Made by a program: the position numbers and the translations under genes. A stretch of DNA of 64,000 bases, taken from Chloroflexota bacterium (GTDB lineage: Bacteria > Chloroflexota > Anaerolineae > B4-G1 > SLSP01). The stretch covers positions 1 through 64,000 of the forward strand of contig JAKQHY010000015.1 in assembly GCA_029555965.1 (NCBI GenBank), read 5' to 3'. The notes under the pieces are model-generated. The model was not told the origin of the DNA. It saw only the letters and a list, made by a program, of their open reading frames with translations, and ran no database searches. Shown in pieces: positions 41,035 to 49,371 of this stretch. Numbering within the stretch: the stretch's first letter is position 1; each line of letters starts with the position of its first letter.

Positions 41035-41364
41035 GAATCCCTGACTCTCCCGAAAAAAGGGGAGGAGTTTCACGCAAAGGCGCAAAGGCGCAAAGATTTC
41101 AACCTGTGCAATAGCCCTTCTGACTAACCTATTTTTCGTCAGCAGATTAAGCGGATTAAGCAGATTTTCCGTTCTTAATCTGCTCAATCTGCTGACCAAA
41201 TTCTCCCCTATTGCACAGGTCGAAAGATTTTTAAGATCAGGCTAAATTCTATAACATAAATCACGCTCTTCAATGAAGACTATGAAGGCTGACATCCATT
41301 TTCCTTAGCGTCTTTGCGCCTTTGCGTGAGATCTTTAATTGTTTCAGTGGAGTCATACCCTTAG
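41035..41364. repeat. 330-bp gene-free gap filled with nested repeats
   Basis: An outer pair of GCGCAAAG-type tracts in inverse orientation (41067-41099 and 41305-41335) flanks an inner inverted AATCTGCTG/CAGCAGATT tract (41139-41205). No gene, RNA or clear promoter was found inside. Confidence 0.75.
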
Positions 41365-41850
41365 ATGAAACCTGTGAGATTGCAGTGGTTGGCACATAGT
41401 CTGATTCTGGGCGGCATCTTTCTGATGGCGATCTGGCCGCTGCATCCGTTGGTGCTCGCCCGCTGGTATGTGGCCGACGGGACGCGCCGCATGAACCAGA
41501 TACAGCGCGATGCCGGGGCCTCGTCTGAGGCGCAGTATGCGCAGGCGCTCCAGGCCGGGCAAGCCTTCCAGACCGCGCTGCGTTGGGATCCCCTCAACGC
41601 GCGCGCCTACGCTGGCTTGGCCGAGATCTATCGGATGTGGGGCGATGCAAACTCGGCGGCGCGCGCGCTGTCGCGGGCCTGCGCCCTGGCCCCGCGCGAC
41701 GTGGCGCTGCTGGTGCGCCTCGGCGACGCCTTCCGCGACGCCGGGCAAACGGAGCTGGCGACAGCGACCTACACGCGCGTCCTGGCGGTGCAGCCCAACA
41801 ACGCCGCCGCCGCCCAAGCCCTTGAGGCGTTAAAGGCCACAACCCCATGA
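41365..41850 (+). CDS. Membrane-anchored TPR protein
   Basis: This 161-aa protein has an N-terminal transmembrane helix (LILGGIFLMAIWPLHPLVLA) followed by about three TPR units (FQTALRWDPLNARAYAGLAE, RACALAPRDVALLVRLGDAF, and TYTRVLAVQPNNAAAAQALE). It is probably a scaffold for the export machinery on the outer membrane face or periplasmic side. Together with the following DUF4012 gene it is a recurring pair near Chloroflexota polysaccharide genes, as far as I recall. Confidence 0.8.
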   Translation: MKPVRLQWLAHSLILGGIFLMAIWPLHPLVLARWYVADGTRRMNQIQRDAGASSEAQYAQALQAGQAFQTALRWDPLNARAYAGLAEIYRMWGDANSAARALSRACALAPRDVALLVRLGDAFRDAGQTELATATYTRVLAVQPNNAAAAQALEALKATTP

Positions 41851-41859
41851 ACCAACCGC

Positions 41860-41957
41860 CCAACGTTCCAACGTCTCAACATTCCAACGTCCCAACGCCC
41901 CAACGTTCCAACGTCCCAACGTCCCAACGTTCCAACGTTCCAACGTTCCAACGTTCT
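41860..41957. repeat. 9-bp minisatellite, tract 7
   Basis: About ten units between the TPR gene and the DUF4012 gene, entering the predicted 5' end of the latter. Confidence 0.95.
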
Positions 41958-42020
41958 TTCTGACGCTGGTTCCTCCTCTGCGATCTGCTACTGCTGCTCA
42001 TCGGCGAGGACGCCACGGTA

Positions 42021-43889
42021 TTGCGCGCGCGCGCCTGGTGGAACGTGCTGCAAAGCGACCTCACGGCGCTGCGGGGGTTACTGCGCGATCCCCAGGCAAC
42101 GGCCCCCTGGCCCCCAGACGAGTTGTTCCGCATGACCTACGCCGACTTGCGCGGCTTTCAGAGGGAGTTCGCGCTGGCCCTGGAACTGGCGCCCTATGTC
42201 CGCTGGCTACCGCGCTACGGGCATGACCTGGCCGCCTTCCCCACCCTGCTGGAGATGGCTCTCGATCTGAGCGAGAGCGGCGCGCTGCTGTCACAGTCGT
42301 TATCCCCCCTGCTCTCCCCACAACGCCAGGGCGCCGGCTACACCCTGGAAACGACGCTGGCGCTGCTGGACGAGGCGCAGCCCCAACTGGCGTATACGGC
42401 GGACGCGCTGGCGCGGGTGCGGCAGGCGCGCGCCACGCTGGACGTAACGCGCCTCTCCCCGCGCCTGGCCGGTTGGCTGAAGGAACTGGACGCGCTCCTG
42501 CCGCGCGTGGAACAGGGGGTGCAGGGCGCGTTGCTGCTGCCCCGGCTGTTGGGCGCGGCCCAAACGCGCACCTACCTGTTGCTGGTTCACAACGAGGACG
42601 AGCTGCGCCCGGCGGGGGGCTTCCTCACCGGCGTGGCCCGCATCACCCTGCGCGAGGGACGCATCGAGCAGCTCTATTTCGAGAACAGCGCCGAGGTGAC
42701 GGACTTCAAGCGCCCCTATCCCGACCCGCCCGACCCACTGCGCGAGATTATGGGGCTGGACCTGTGGGTCTTTCACGACAGCAACTGGAGTCCCGATTTC
42801 CCCACCTCGGCGCGGGTGGCGGTGGCGTTTTATCAGCATCGCTACGCGACGCCCATTGATGGCGTGCTGGCGCTGGATCAAGAGGGGTTCCGGCAGTGGA
42901 TGGAGGTGCTTCAACCGCTTAACGTGGACAGCTATCCCGAACCGCTCACCGCCGAAAACATCCTCCCGGCCCTGCGCCAATCCCGCGACACGCTCCTGGA
43001 ACCCGATCCGTTAGCAAGCTGGGAACACCTGCACAAAGCATTTCTTGAGGATGTACTCAACGCCGCCGTCCAAAAGCTCCAGGAACAGCCGGAGAGCGTT
43101 GACTTCGCCCGGTTGGGCCTGGCCGTCATCACCGCGTTTGAGGAACGTCACCTGTTTGCAGTGGCCTTTGAGGATGCAGAGGCGGCGGCGCTGTTACAGC
43201 AAGCGCGCTGGGATGGCGCGCTCTACCGTGGCGCGGGCGATTTTGTGATGGCCGTGGACGCCAACCTGGGCTACAACAAAGTGAATCCTTACATCGCCGA
43301 AAGCCTGGCGTACAGCGTAGACCTGCGCGACCTCGCTCAGCCGCAGGCGACGTTGACCCTGCGCTACCAACATCGCGGCCCGCAGAGCGACGCTTATTGC
43401 TACCATTTCCAGAAGGCGGACAGCCTCACCTACGAGCAACTGATGCAGCACTGCTATTGGGATTACGCGCGCATCTTTGTCCCGGCGGGCAGCCGACTGA
43501 TCAGCGCCACGCCCAACCCCGTGCCTGGGCGGATGTTAGTCACCGGCAAAGGGCGCTCCGGCGAGCCGGACCTGCTGCCGGACGAGGCCGGGAAAAGCGT
43601 CTTCGGCACCTTCTTTGTGCTTCCCCCCGGGCAAAGCGCCGAGACGCGCTTTGCCTACGCCCTGCCCGCGAAAATCATCGAGCCGACCGAGAACGGGATA
43701 CGCTATCATCTCTACATCCAAAAACAGGGCGGTCAGGGTGAAATTCCGGTGCAAATCACAGTAGCCATTCCTCCCGCTGCCCGCGTATTGCACAGTTCCC
43801 TGCCCGTGGACGACCGCGCAGAAGGGCAACTGGTCTTCACGCAATCCCTCAAGGGCGATTTGGACTTGACCCTTGATATTGCACCGTAG
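42021..43889 (+). CDS. DUF4012 protein, 5' end probably eroded
   Basis: This 622-aa protein contains the DUF4012 core: TYLLLVHNEDELRPAGGFLT, NWSPDFPTSARVAVAFYQHR and DGVLALDQEGF. These proteins are extracytoplasmic and associated with polysaccharide loci; their role is unknown. The frame is open upstream to a TGA at 41961 and there encodes a hydrophobic helix (WFLLCDLLLLLIGEDA), clearly the native membrane anchor, but no ATG/GTG/TTG precedes it. Immediately upstream is minisatellite tract 7. The TTG at 42021 (GAGGA at -15) is the best remaining start and would lose the anchor. Confidence 0.8.
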   Translation: MRARAWWNVLQSDLTALRGLLRDPQATAPWPPDELFRMTYADLRGFQREFALALELAPYVRWLPRYGHDLAAFPTLLEMALDLSESGALLSQSLSPLLSPQRQGAGYTLETTLALLDEAQPQLAYTADALARVRQARATLDVTRLSPRLAGWLKELDALLPRVEQGVQGALLLPRLLGAAQTRTYLLLVHNEDELRPAGGFLTGVARITLREGRIEQLYFENSAEVTDFKRPYPDPPDPLREIMGLDLWVFHDSNWSPDFPTSARVAVAFYQHRYATPIDGVLALDQEGFRQWMEVLQPLNVDSYPEPLTAENILPALRQSRDTLLEPDPLASWEHLHKAFLEDVLNAAVQKLQEQPESVDFARLGLAVITAFEERHLFAVAFEDAEAAALLQQARWDGALYRGAGDFVMAVDANLGYNKVNPYIAESLAYSVDLRDLAQPQATLTLRYQHRGPQSDAYCYHFQKADSLTYEQLMQHCYWDYARIFVPAGSRLISATPNPVPGRMLVTGKGRSGEPDLLPDEAGKSVFGTFFVLPPGQSAETRFAYALPAKIIEPTENGIRYHLYIQKQGGQGEIPVQITVAIPPAARVLHSSLPVDDRAEGQLVFTQSLKGDLDLTLDIAP

Positions 43890-43917
43890 GGAGTCGGGAG
43901 CTTTCAGATAGCTCTTT

Positions 43918-44014
43918 CGCACCGCAGAGCACGCTGAGGCCGCTGAGACCCCATAAAAATCTCTGCGATCTCTGCGCACTCTGCGGTAAATTTTCACTGG
44001 TTTTCGTAAGTCCT
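43918..44014 (+). repeat. Second interspersed element, copy B
   Basis: The core CCGCAGAGCACGCTGAGGCC ... CTCTGCGCACTCTGCGG matches copy A at 10261-10380, and the right end CGTAAGTCCT is the inverse of copy A's left end. It separates two convergent genes and could end transcription from both. Confidence 0.65.
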
Positions 44015-44024
44015 GTGCTGATAG

Positions 44025-45923
44025 CTAGGGCGTTCCCTCTACCAAGAGGGCAAAGTGGGGGTAGCGTCCCACCGTGGGGATTTCGTGAACGACGGCAAGT
44101 GTGGCGGGATCAATGACGGCAATGCGATTTTCGTTGGGCAACGTCACGAAGACCCTACTCGCGTTGGCGGCAATGCCTTTGGGATGGCCGTTGACGGGGA
44201 TGGCGGGCAGAGCGAGCGCCGCTGTCGCGCGGCTGACAAGCGGGGCCGGCCCGTTCGCGCAAACAACAAGAGGTAAACGAATCGTCCAGAGAGCATCGCC
44301 CTTTGCGCCGGGGTCGGACAACAAACGCCCGCTTTCGTCCAGAACCGAGACGGAGCGCCCCAGATAATTGGACACGTAGATACGCATCCCCACGGCGGCC
44401 AAGCCGTGCCCACCGTGACCGGGCATGGCCGGGTCCTGGATCTCAGTTGCATACCGGCCTAGCAACGCAAACGTATCAGGATCATAGACGTGCAATTCGC
44501 TATCCATACCAAACGCAACGTAGATGCGATCCGTATCAGGGTGATAAAGCAGGCTGTGGGGCGCCAAAGGCTTCGTTTTCAAACGAAACTCCCATTGAAA
44601 TCCCCCACCCGTCGGTGTGATCGTCCACAGCCCCTCGCCGCCCATATACAACTTGGCGACGTATACCCGCCTACGGCCCGGATCGCTATCAATACCGAAA
44701 AAACCAAACTGGAGGAAGCGATCTTTGATGTTCCCACGTTTATCCAGTATCGTGATGCCGTCGCCGTTGTTATTGTTGGTGACATAAAGATGATCCTCCA
44801 ACACGGCGACGTGAATGGCGCCAAAGCCCACGACAACTTCCGTTAGAATTTGGCGCGTAGACAGATCCACCATCAACAACTTGCTCGCCGTTGCATCCGG
44901 GGCAGTGTTCGCCAAAACATACAACAACCCGCCGTCTGCCGCCATACCAAAGGGATGATACCCGGCCGCAAAGCTGCCCATATAGGCATAGGTCTGTGCA
45001 TCGTAAATATCAATGGTGTTGGAATCCAGGTTGGACACATATAACTGCGTCCCCGTGACGTAGTGGATAGGGGTTCTTTCAATCGCGCGATTATGGGTGA
45101 GGTCACATTCCAGCCCCGCGCCGCCAATGTCAACCTGGTTGACGATCTCGGTGAGCGCCGGGGGCAACGAGGCGGCAAGCCGCACCACAACTTGCACATT
45201 TCCAGTGTATCCTGCCGGCACATCCCCCAGAGCGAGCGTATAAACCTGTCCCCCCACAGCCTGCCACCCTGCACTGACCAGAACCGTGTATGCTGGAAGC
45301 GTCTCGGTCAAAACCACATCTTCTGCCAGGGCAGTTCCCACATTGCTGTATGTGATCGTATACGTGACCAGATCTCCCGCTGCCAGCCGCCCCGCGCCAT
45401 GACTTCGCATCTCTACCGCAAGGTCAAAGCCGGCGCCCACCGTCGTCAGAAGACTAAAAAAGCTGTACCGGGTTCTCACCACGTTGCGAAGGCTTGTCTG
45501 GGCGGGATAGGGAAAGGTGGCGGACAAGGATACCGGTAAATCTACGGCGCCGCCGGCCCCCGGGGGGATTTCGGCAATCTGATACGTGCAAACCTGCGCG
45601 GCGCACACCCATCCTGCACCCCCGGTATAACTGACATAAGCGGGCAGCGTATCGGTCACCACAACGTTGTAGAAAGTTTGATCGGTCAGATTGTTCTGAT
45701 ATTGGATCTGGTAGGTGAATGGCCTGCCGGGCATTACACAGAGGGGCGCGGTTTTCCTCACCTCGAGGACGTAACGGGGAGGCAGGTCTGCGGCTGGGTC
45801 GCTTTCAAAATGCAGAGGAACATTGGCGTTTGCCGCTACGGAGGGCGGCGTCCCTTGAGAAAAAACCATTGCCCCCAGAACTCCTACGACTATTCCTATG
45901 CCAAGCACGATAGACTTGTTCAT
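44025..45923 (-). CDS. Secreted DUF11-repeat and beta-propeller surface protein
   Basis: This 632-aa protein has a signal peptide (SIVLGIGIVVGVLGAMVFSQ), two DUF11-type repeats (~50-270, each with VVTDTLPAYVSY- or VLTETLPAYTVL-like strands) and a YncE/NHL-type beta-propeller (~290-625, repeated motifs such as QLYVSNLDSNTIDIYDAQTY and RIYVAFGMDSELHVYDPDTF). It is probably cell-surface bound and involved in adhesion or glycan contact; no catalytic motif. It is read opposite to the polysaccharide genes. GGAG precedes the ATG. Confidence 0.85.
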   Translation of the reverse strand: MNKSIVLGIGIVVGVLGAMVFSQGTPPSVAANANVPLHFESDPAADLPPRYVLEVRKTAPLCVMPGRPFTYQIQYQNNLTDQTFYNVVVTDTLPAYVSYTGGAGWVCAAQVCTYQIAEIPPGAGGAVDLPVSLSATFPYPAQTSLRNVVRTRYSFFSLLTTVGAGFDLAVEMRSHGAGRLAAGDLVTYTITYSNVGTALAEDVVLTETLPAYTVLVSAGWQAVGGQVYTLALGDVPAGYTGNVQVVVRLAASLPPALTEIVNQVDIGGAGLECDLTHNRAIERTPIHYVTGTQLYVSNLDSNTIDIYDAQTYAYMGSFAAGYHPFGMAADGGLLYVLANTAPDATASKLLMVDLSTRQILTEVVVGFGAIHVAVLEDHLYVTNNNNGDGITILDKRGNIKDRFLQFGFFGIDSDPGRRRVYVAKLYMGGEGLWTITPTGGGFQWEFRLKTKPLAPHSLLYHPDTDRIYVAFGMDSELHVYDPDTFALLGRYATEIQDPAMPGHGGHGLAAVGMRIYVSNYLGRSVSVLDESGRLLSDPGAKGDALWTIRLPLVVCANGPAPLVSRATAALALPAIPVNGHPKGIAANASRVFVTLPNENRIAVIDPATLAVVHEIPTVGRYPHFALLVEGTP

Positions 45924-46025
45924 CGCTCCACCCCCACTTCGCGCTGAAACGAATCATTGTAACTATGGTAACATGGCTTTAGGTCTGGGAAGTTTCAGTT
46001 TGGTTAAGGTTGCAAAGTGAGCTGT

Positions 46026-47045
46026 ATGATGAACCGACAGACGATAACCGAGGGCCAATCCCTGCCCGCCGTCCCCGACGCCCCGCCCATCCCCGGCCTG
46101 ACCTTTCGCCGGTTTCGCGGCGAGCCTGACTACCCGGTGATGGTGGCGATTCTCGATGCCTGCAACGACGCGGACGGGCTGGAATACATCAACACGGTCG
46201 CGGATATGGCGTCGCTCTTCGCGCACCTGAAGAACTGCGACCCGTACCGGGATATGCTGTTCGCCGAGGTGTATGGCGAGACGGTCGCCTTCAGCCGGGT
46301 GTGGTGGGAGGAAGCGTCCCCTGCGTGGTACTACATCCCGCTCGGCTTTGTCCATCCCGCGTGGCGGCGCAAGGGACTGGGCATGGCGATGTTGCGCTAC
46401 GGCGAAACGCGCCTGCGGGAAGCGGCCCGCGAGCATCCGGCGGGGGAGAAGCGCTTCCGCGTGTGGACGACCGATAAGGAGTATGGCGCGTGGGCTTTGT
46501 TTACCCAGGCCGGCTACGAGCCGGTGCGCCATTACATTGAGATGACCCGCCCCATTGACGCCCCGCTGCCGAACGCGCCACTGCCCGCCGGACTGGACGT
46601 GCGCCCGGTCGCGCCGGAGCAGTACCGCGCCGTGTGGGACGCGAAAGAGGAAGCGCGCCAGGATCATTGGGGCTACGCGCCCACGACCGACGCGGACTTT
46701 GAGCGGTGGACGGAGACGCGCACGTTCGCGCCGCACCTGTGGAAGGTGGCCTGGGACGGGGAGCAGGTCGCCGGGATGGCGCTGAATCACCTGGATGAAG
46801 AACAGAACGCACGCTACCACCGCCGACGCGGCCGCACCCAGTACGTGTTTGTGCGGCGTCCGTGGCGGCGGCGCGGGCTGGCGCGGGCGCTGCTCGTGCA
46901 GAGCATCGAGATGTTTAAAGCCATGGGGATGGCAGAAACGGCCCTGGGTGTGGATACCCAGAATCCAAGCGGCGCGCTCAAATTGTACGAAAGCCTGGGC
47001 TATCAGGAAGGCCGGCGGCACACGTTTTTCGACAAGAAACTGTAG
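46026..47045 (+). CDS. Tandem GNAT acetyltransferase
   Basis: This 339-aa protein has two GNAT folds. The first (~15-165) shows the acetyl-CoA loop RRKGLGMAML, the second (~185-339) RRRGLARALL with TQNPSGALKLYESLGYQ as the C-terminal motif. Proteins of this form resemble mycothiol synthase-like or antibiotic-modifying enzymes; the substrate is unknown. The track start (GTG 46017) is replaced by ATG 46026. It diverges from the propeller gene across a ~100-bp gap with no confident promoter. Confidence 0.85.
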   Translation: MMNRQTITEGQSLPAVPDAPPIPGLTFRRFRGEPDYPVMVAILDACNDADGLEYINTVADMASLFAHLKNCDPYRDMLFAEVYGETVAFSRVWWEEASPAWYYIPLGFVHPAWRRKGLGMAMLRYGETRLREAAREHPAGEKRFRVWTTDKEYGAWALFTQAGYEPVRHYIEMTRPIDAPLPNAPLPAGLDVRPVAPEQYRAVWDAKEEARQDHWGYAPTTDADFERWTETRTFAPHLWKVAWDGEQVAGMALNHLDEEQNARYHRRRGRTQYVFVRRPWRRRGLARALLVQSIEMFKAMGMAETALGVDTQNPSGALKLYESLGYQEGRRHTFFDKKL

Positions 47046-47132
47046 CACTCAAGCGGATCTTACCCTTGCGACGCAAAGAATGGGCCACGGATTTTACGGA
47101 TTTTTCTCTTGAAAAGCCCATGCTTTGATCTT

Positions 47133-47168
47133 AAAAATCTTTGCGCCTTTGCGTCTTTGCGTGAAACT
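47133..47168. repeat. GCGCAAAG-family tract
   Basis: AAAAATCTTTGCGCCTTTGCGTCTTTGCGTGAAAC, the same family and flank (GATCTTAAAAATCTTT) as near 41229, upstream of the last left-arm gene. Confidence 0.7.
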
Positions 47169-47190
47169 TCCCCCTTTTTCAGGAGAATCA

Positions 47191-47658
47191 ATGATGGCAT
47201 TGACGCGACGTTTGTATCAAGGCGAAGACGACTACTGGCGGATTCGCACCTTTCTGCGCGAGGTACTCCTGCGCAACGATCTGCGCGAGTTAAGCTGGCA
47301 CGTCGCCGAGTTCGACTATTGGCGCTGGCATCTGGTCGCCAATCTCAGCGGCGGGGACCTCGCCGATGGGGTCTTTCTGTGGGAAACGGCGGAGGGACGG
47401 CTGGCGGCGGTGCTGAATCCTATTATGGGCGGCGAAGCCATCTTGCACGTTCACCCCGACTTCCGCACACCTGCCCTTGAGGATGAAATGCTGACCGTGG
47501 CCGCCGAGCATCTGGCCGTGACGGGCGACGACGGCCGCCGGACGCTCTGGGTATCGGCCGGCGTTGCGGACGAACTGCGCCGCGCGGCCCTGACCCGGAA
47601 CGGCTTCGAGTGCCTCTCCGCGCCCGAACGGCAGGCCTATTGGCGGCGCCGCCAATAG
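47191..47658 (+). CDS. GNAT-like acetyltransferase, 3' end replaced at the palindrome centre
   Basis: The ORF from ATG 47191 (AGGAGAATCA upstream) gives 155 codons starting MMALTRRLYQGEDDYWRIRT. The end ...RQAYWRRRQ and the TAG come from reading through 47647 into the mirror copy. The last genuine codons are therefore those up to 47647. The sequence resembles the N-terminal half of a two-domain GNAT protein like its upstream neighbour, so the real gene is probably longer. The true 3' part is not in this window. Confidence 0.7.
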   Translation: MMALTRRLYQGEDDYWRIRTFLREVLLRNDLRELSWHVAEFDYWRWHLVANLSGGDLADGVFLWETAEGRLAAVLNPIMGGEAILHVHPDFRTPALEDEMLTVAAEHLAVTGDDGRRTLWVSAGVADELRRAALTRNGFECLSAPERQAYWRRRQ

Positions 47659-48104
47659 GCCTGCCGTTCGGGCGCGGAGAGGCACTCGAAGCCGTTCCGG
47701 GTCAGGGCCGCGCGGCGCAGTTCGTCCGCAACGCCGGCCGATACCCAGAGCGTCCGGCGGCCGTCGTCGCCCGTCACGGCCAGATGCTCGGCGGCCACGG
47801 TCAGCATTTCATCCTCAAGGGCAGGTGTGCGGAAGTCGGGGTGAACGTGCAAGATGGCTTCGCCGCCCATAATAGGATTCAGCACCGCCGCCAGCCGTCC
47901 CTCCGCCGTTTCCCACAGAAAGACCCCATCGGCGAGGTCCCCGCCGCTGAGATTGGCGACCAGATGCCAGCGCCAATAGTCGAACTCGGCGACGTGCCAG
48001 CTTAACTCGCGCAGATCGTTGCGCAGGAGTACCTCGCGCAGAAAGGTGCGAATCCGCCAGTAGTCGTCTTCGCCTTGATACAAACGTCGCGTCAATGCCA
48101 TCAT
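47637..48104 (-). CDS. GNAT-like acetyltransferase, mirror copy
   Basis: Reverse-complement twin of 47191-47658. The two ORFs overlap tail to tail by 22 bp across the centre, each borrowing its stop codon from the other's sequence. Confidence 0.6.
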   Translation of the reverse strand: MMALTRRLYQGEDDYWRIRTFLREVLLRNDLRELSWHVAEFDYWRWHLVANLSGGDLADGVFLWETAEGRLAAVLNPIMGGEAILHVHPDFRTPALEDEMLTVAAEHLAVTGDDGRRTLWVSAGVADELRRAALTRNGFECLSAPERQAYWRRRQ

Positions 48105-48249
48105 TGATTCTCCTGAAAAAGGGGGAAGTTTCACGCAAAGACGCAAAGGCGCAAAGATTTTTAAGATCAAAGCATGGGCTTTTCAAGAGAAAAATCCGTA
48201 AAATCCGTGGCCCATTCTTTGCGTCGCAAGGGTAAGATCCGCTTGAGTG

Positions 48250-49269
48250 CTACAGTTTCTTGTCGAAAAACGTGTGCCGCCGGCCTTCCTGATAGCCCAG
48301 GCTTTCGTACAATTTGAGCGCGCCGCTTGGATTCTGGGTATCCACACCCAGGGCCGTTTCTGCCATCCCCATGGCTTTAAACATCTCGATGCTCTGCACG
48401 AGCAGCGCCCGCGCCAGCCCGCGCCGCCGCCACGGACGCCGCACAAACACGTACTGGGTGCGGCCGCGTCGGCGGTGGTAGCGTGCGTTCTGTTCTTCAT
48501 CCAGGTGATTCAGCGCCATCCCGGCGACCTGCTCCCCGTCCCAGGCCACCTTCCACAGGTGCGGCGCGAACGTGCGCGTCTCCGTCCACCGCTCAAAGTC
48601 CGCGTCGGTCGTGGGCGCGTAGCCCCAATGATCCTGGCGCGCTTCCTCTTTCGCGTCCCACACGGCGCGGTACTGCTCCGGCGCGACCGGGCGCACGTCC
48701 AGTCCGGCGGGCAGTGGCGCGTTCGGCAGCGGGGCGTCAATGGGGCGGGTCATCTCAATGTAATGGCGCACCGGCTCGTAGCCGGCCTGGGTAAACAAAG
48801 CCCACGCGCCATACTCCTTATCGGTCGTCCACACGCGGAAGCGCTTCTCCCCCGCCGGATGCTCGCGGGCCGCTTCCCGCAGGCGCGTTTCGCCGTAGCG
48901 CAACATCGCCATGCCCAGTCCCTTGCGCCGCCACGCGGGATGGACAAAGCCGAGCGGGATGTAGTACCACGCAGGGGACGCTTCCTCCCACCACACCCGG
49001 CTGAAGGCGACCGTCTCGCCATACACCTCGGCGAACAGCATATCCCGGTACGGGTCGCAGTTCTTCAGGTGCGCGAAGAGCGACGCCATATCCGCGACCG
49101 TGTTGATGTATTCCAGCCCGTCCGCGTCGTTGCAGGCATCGAGAATCGCCACCATCACCGGGTAGTCAGGCTCGCCGCGAAACCGGCGAAAGGTCAGGCC
49201 GGGGATGGGCGGGGCGTCGGGGACGGCGGGCAGGGATTGGCCCTCGGTTATCGTCTGTCGGTTCATCAT
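48250..49269 (-). CDS. Tandem GNAT acetyltransferase, mirror copy
   Basis: Identical in translation to the left-arm 46026-47045 gene, with both acetyl-CoA loops intact. Confidence 0.75.
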   Translation of the reverse strand: MMNRQTITEGQSLPAVPDAPPIPGLTFRRFRGEPDYPVMVAILDACNDADGLEYINTVADMASLFAHLKNCDPYRDMLFAEVYGETVAFSRVWWEEASPAWYYIPLGFVHPAWRRKGLGMAMLRYGETRLREAAREHPAGEKRFRVWTTDKEYGAWALFTQAGYEPVRHYIEMTRPIDAPLPNAPLPAGLDVRPVAPEQYRAVWDAKEEARQDHWGYAPTTDADFERWTETRTFAPHLWKVAWDGEQVAGMALNHLDEEQNARYHRRRGRTQYVFVRRPWRRRGLARALLVQSIEMFKAMGMAETALGVDTQNPSGALKLYESLGYQEGRRHTFFDKKL

Positions 49270-49371
49270 ACAGCTCACTTTGCAACCTTAACCAAACTGA
49301 AACTTCCCAGACCTAAAGCCATGTTACCATAGTTACAATGATTCGTTTCAGCGCGAAGTGGGGGTGGAGCG

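Larger units (their letters stand above)
31295..47647. repeat. Left arm of giant perfect inverted repeat
   Basis: Every position x here is matched by the complement at 95295 - x. I compared the ORF lists of both arms, which agree in length and translation throughout, and spot-checked bases in several intergenic places without finding a mismatch. The arm's left limit is set by the window end, so the real repeat may reach further left. The centre is the junction 47647/47648 with no spacer. Confidence 0.97.

Noticed and set aside
47600-47700. Telomere-like hairpin end of a linear replicon
   Set aside because: The sequence across the centre is ordinary coding sequence without telomere-resolvase features; an artefact is more likely, though not proven.
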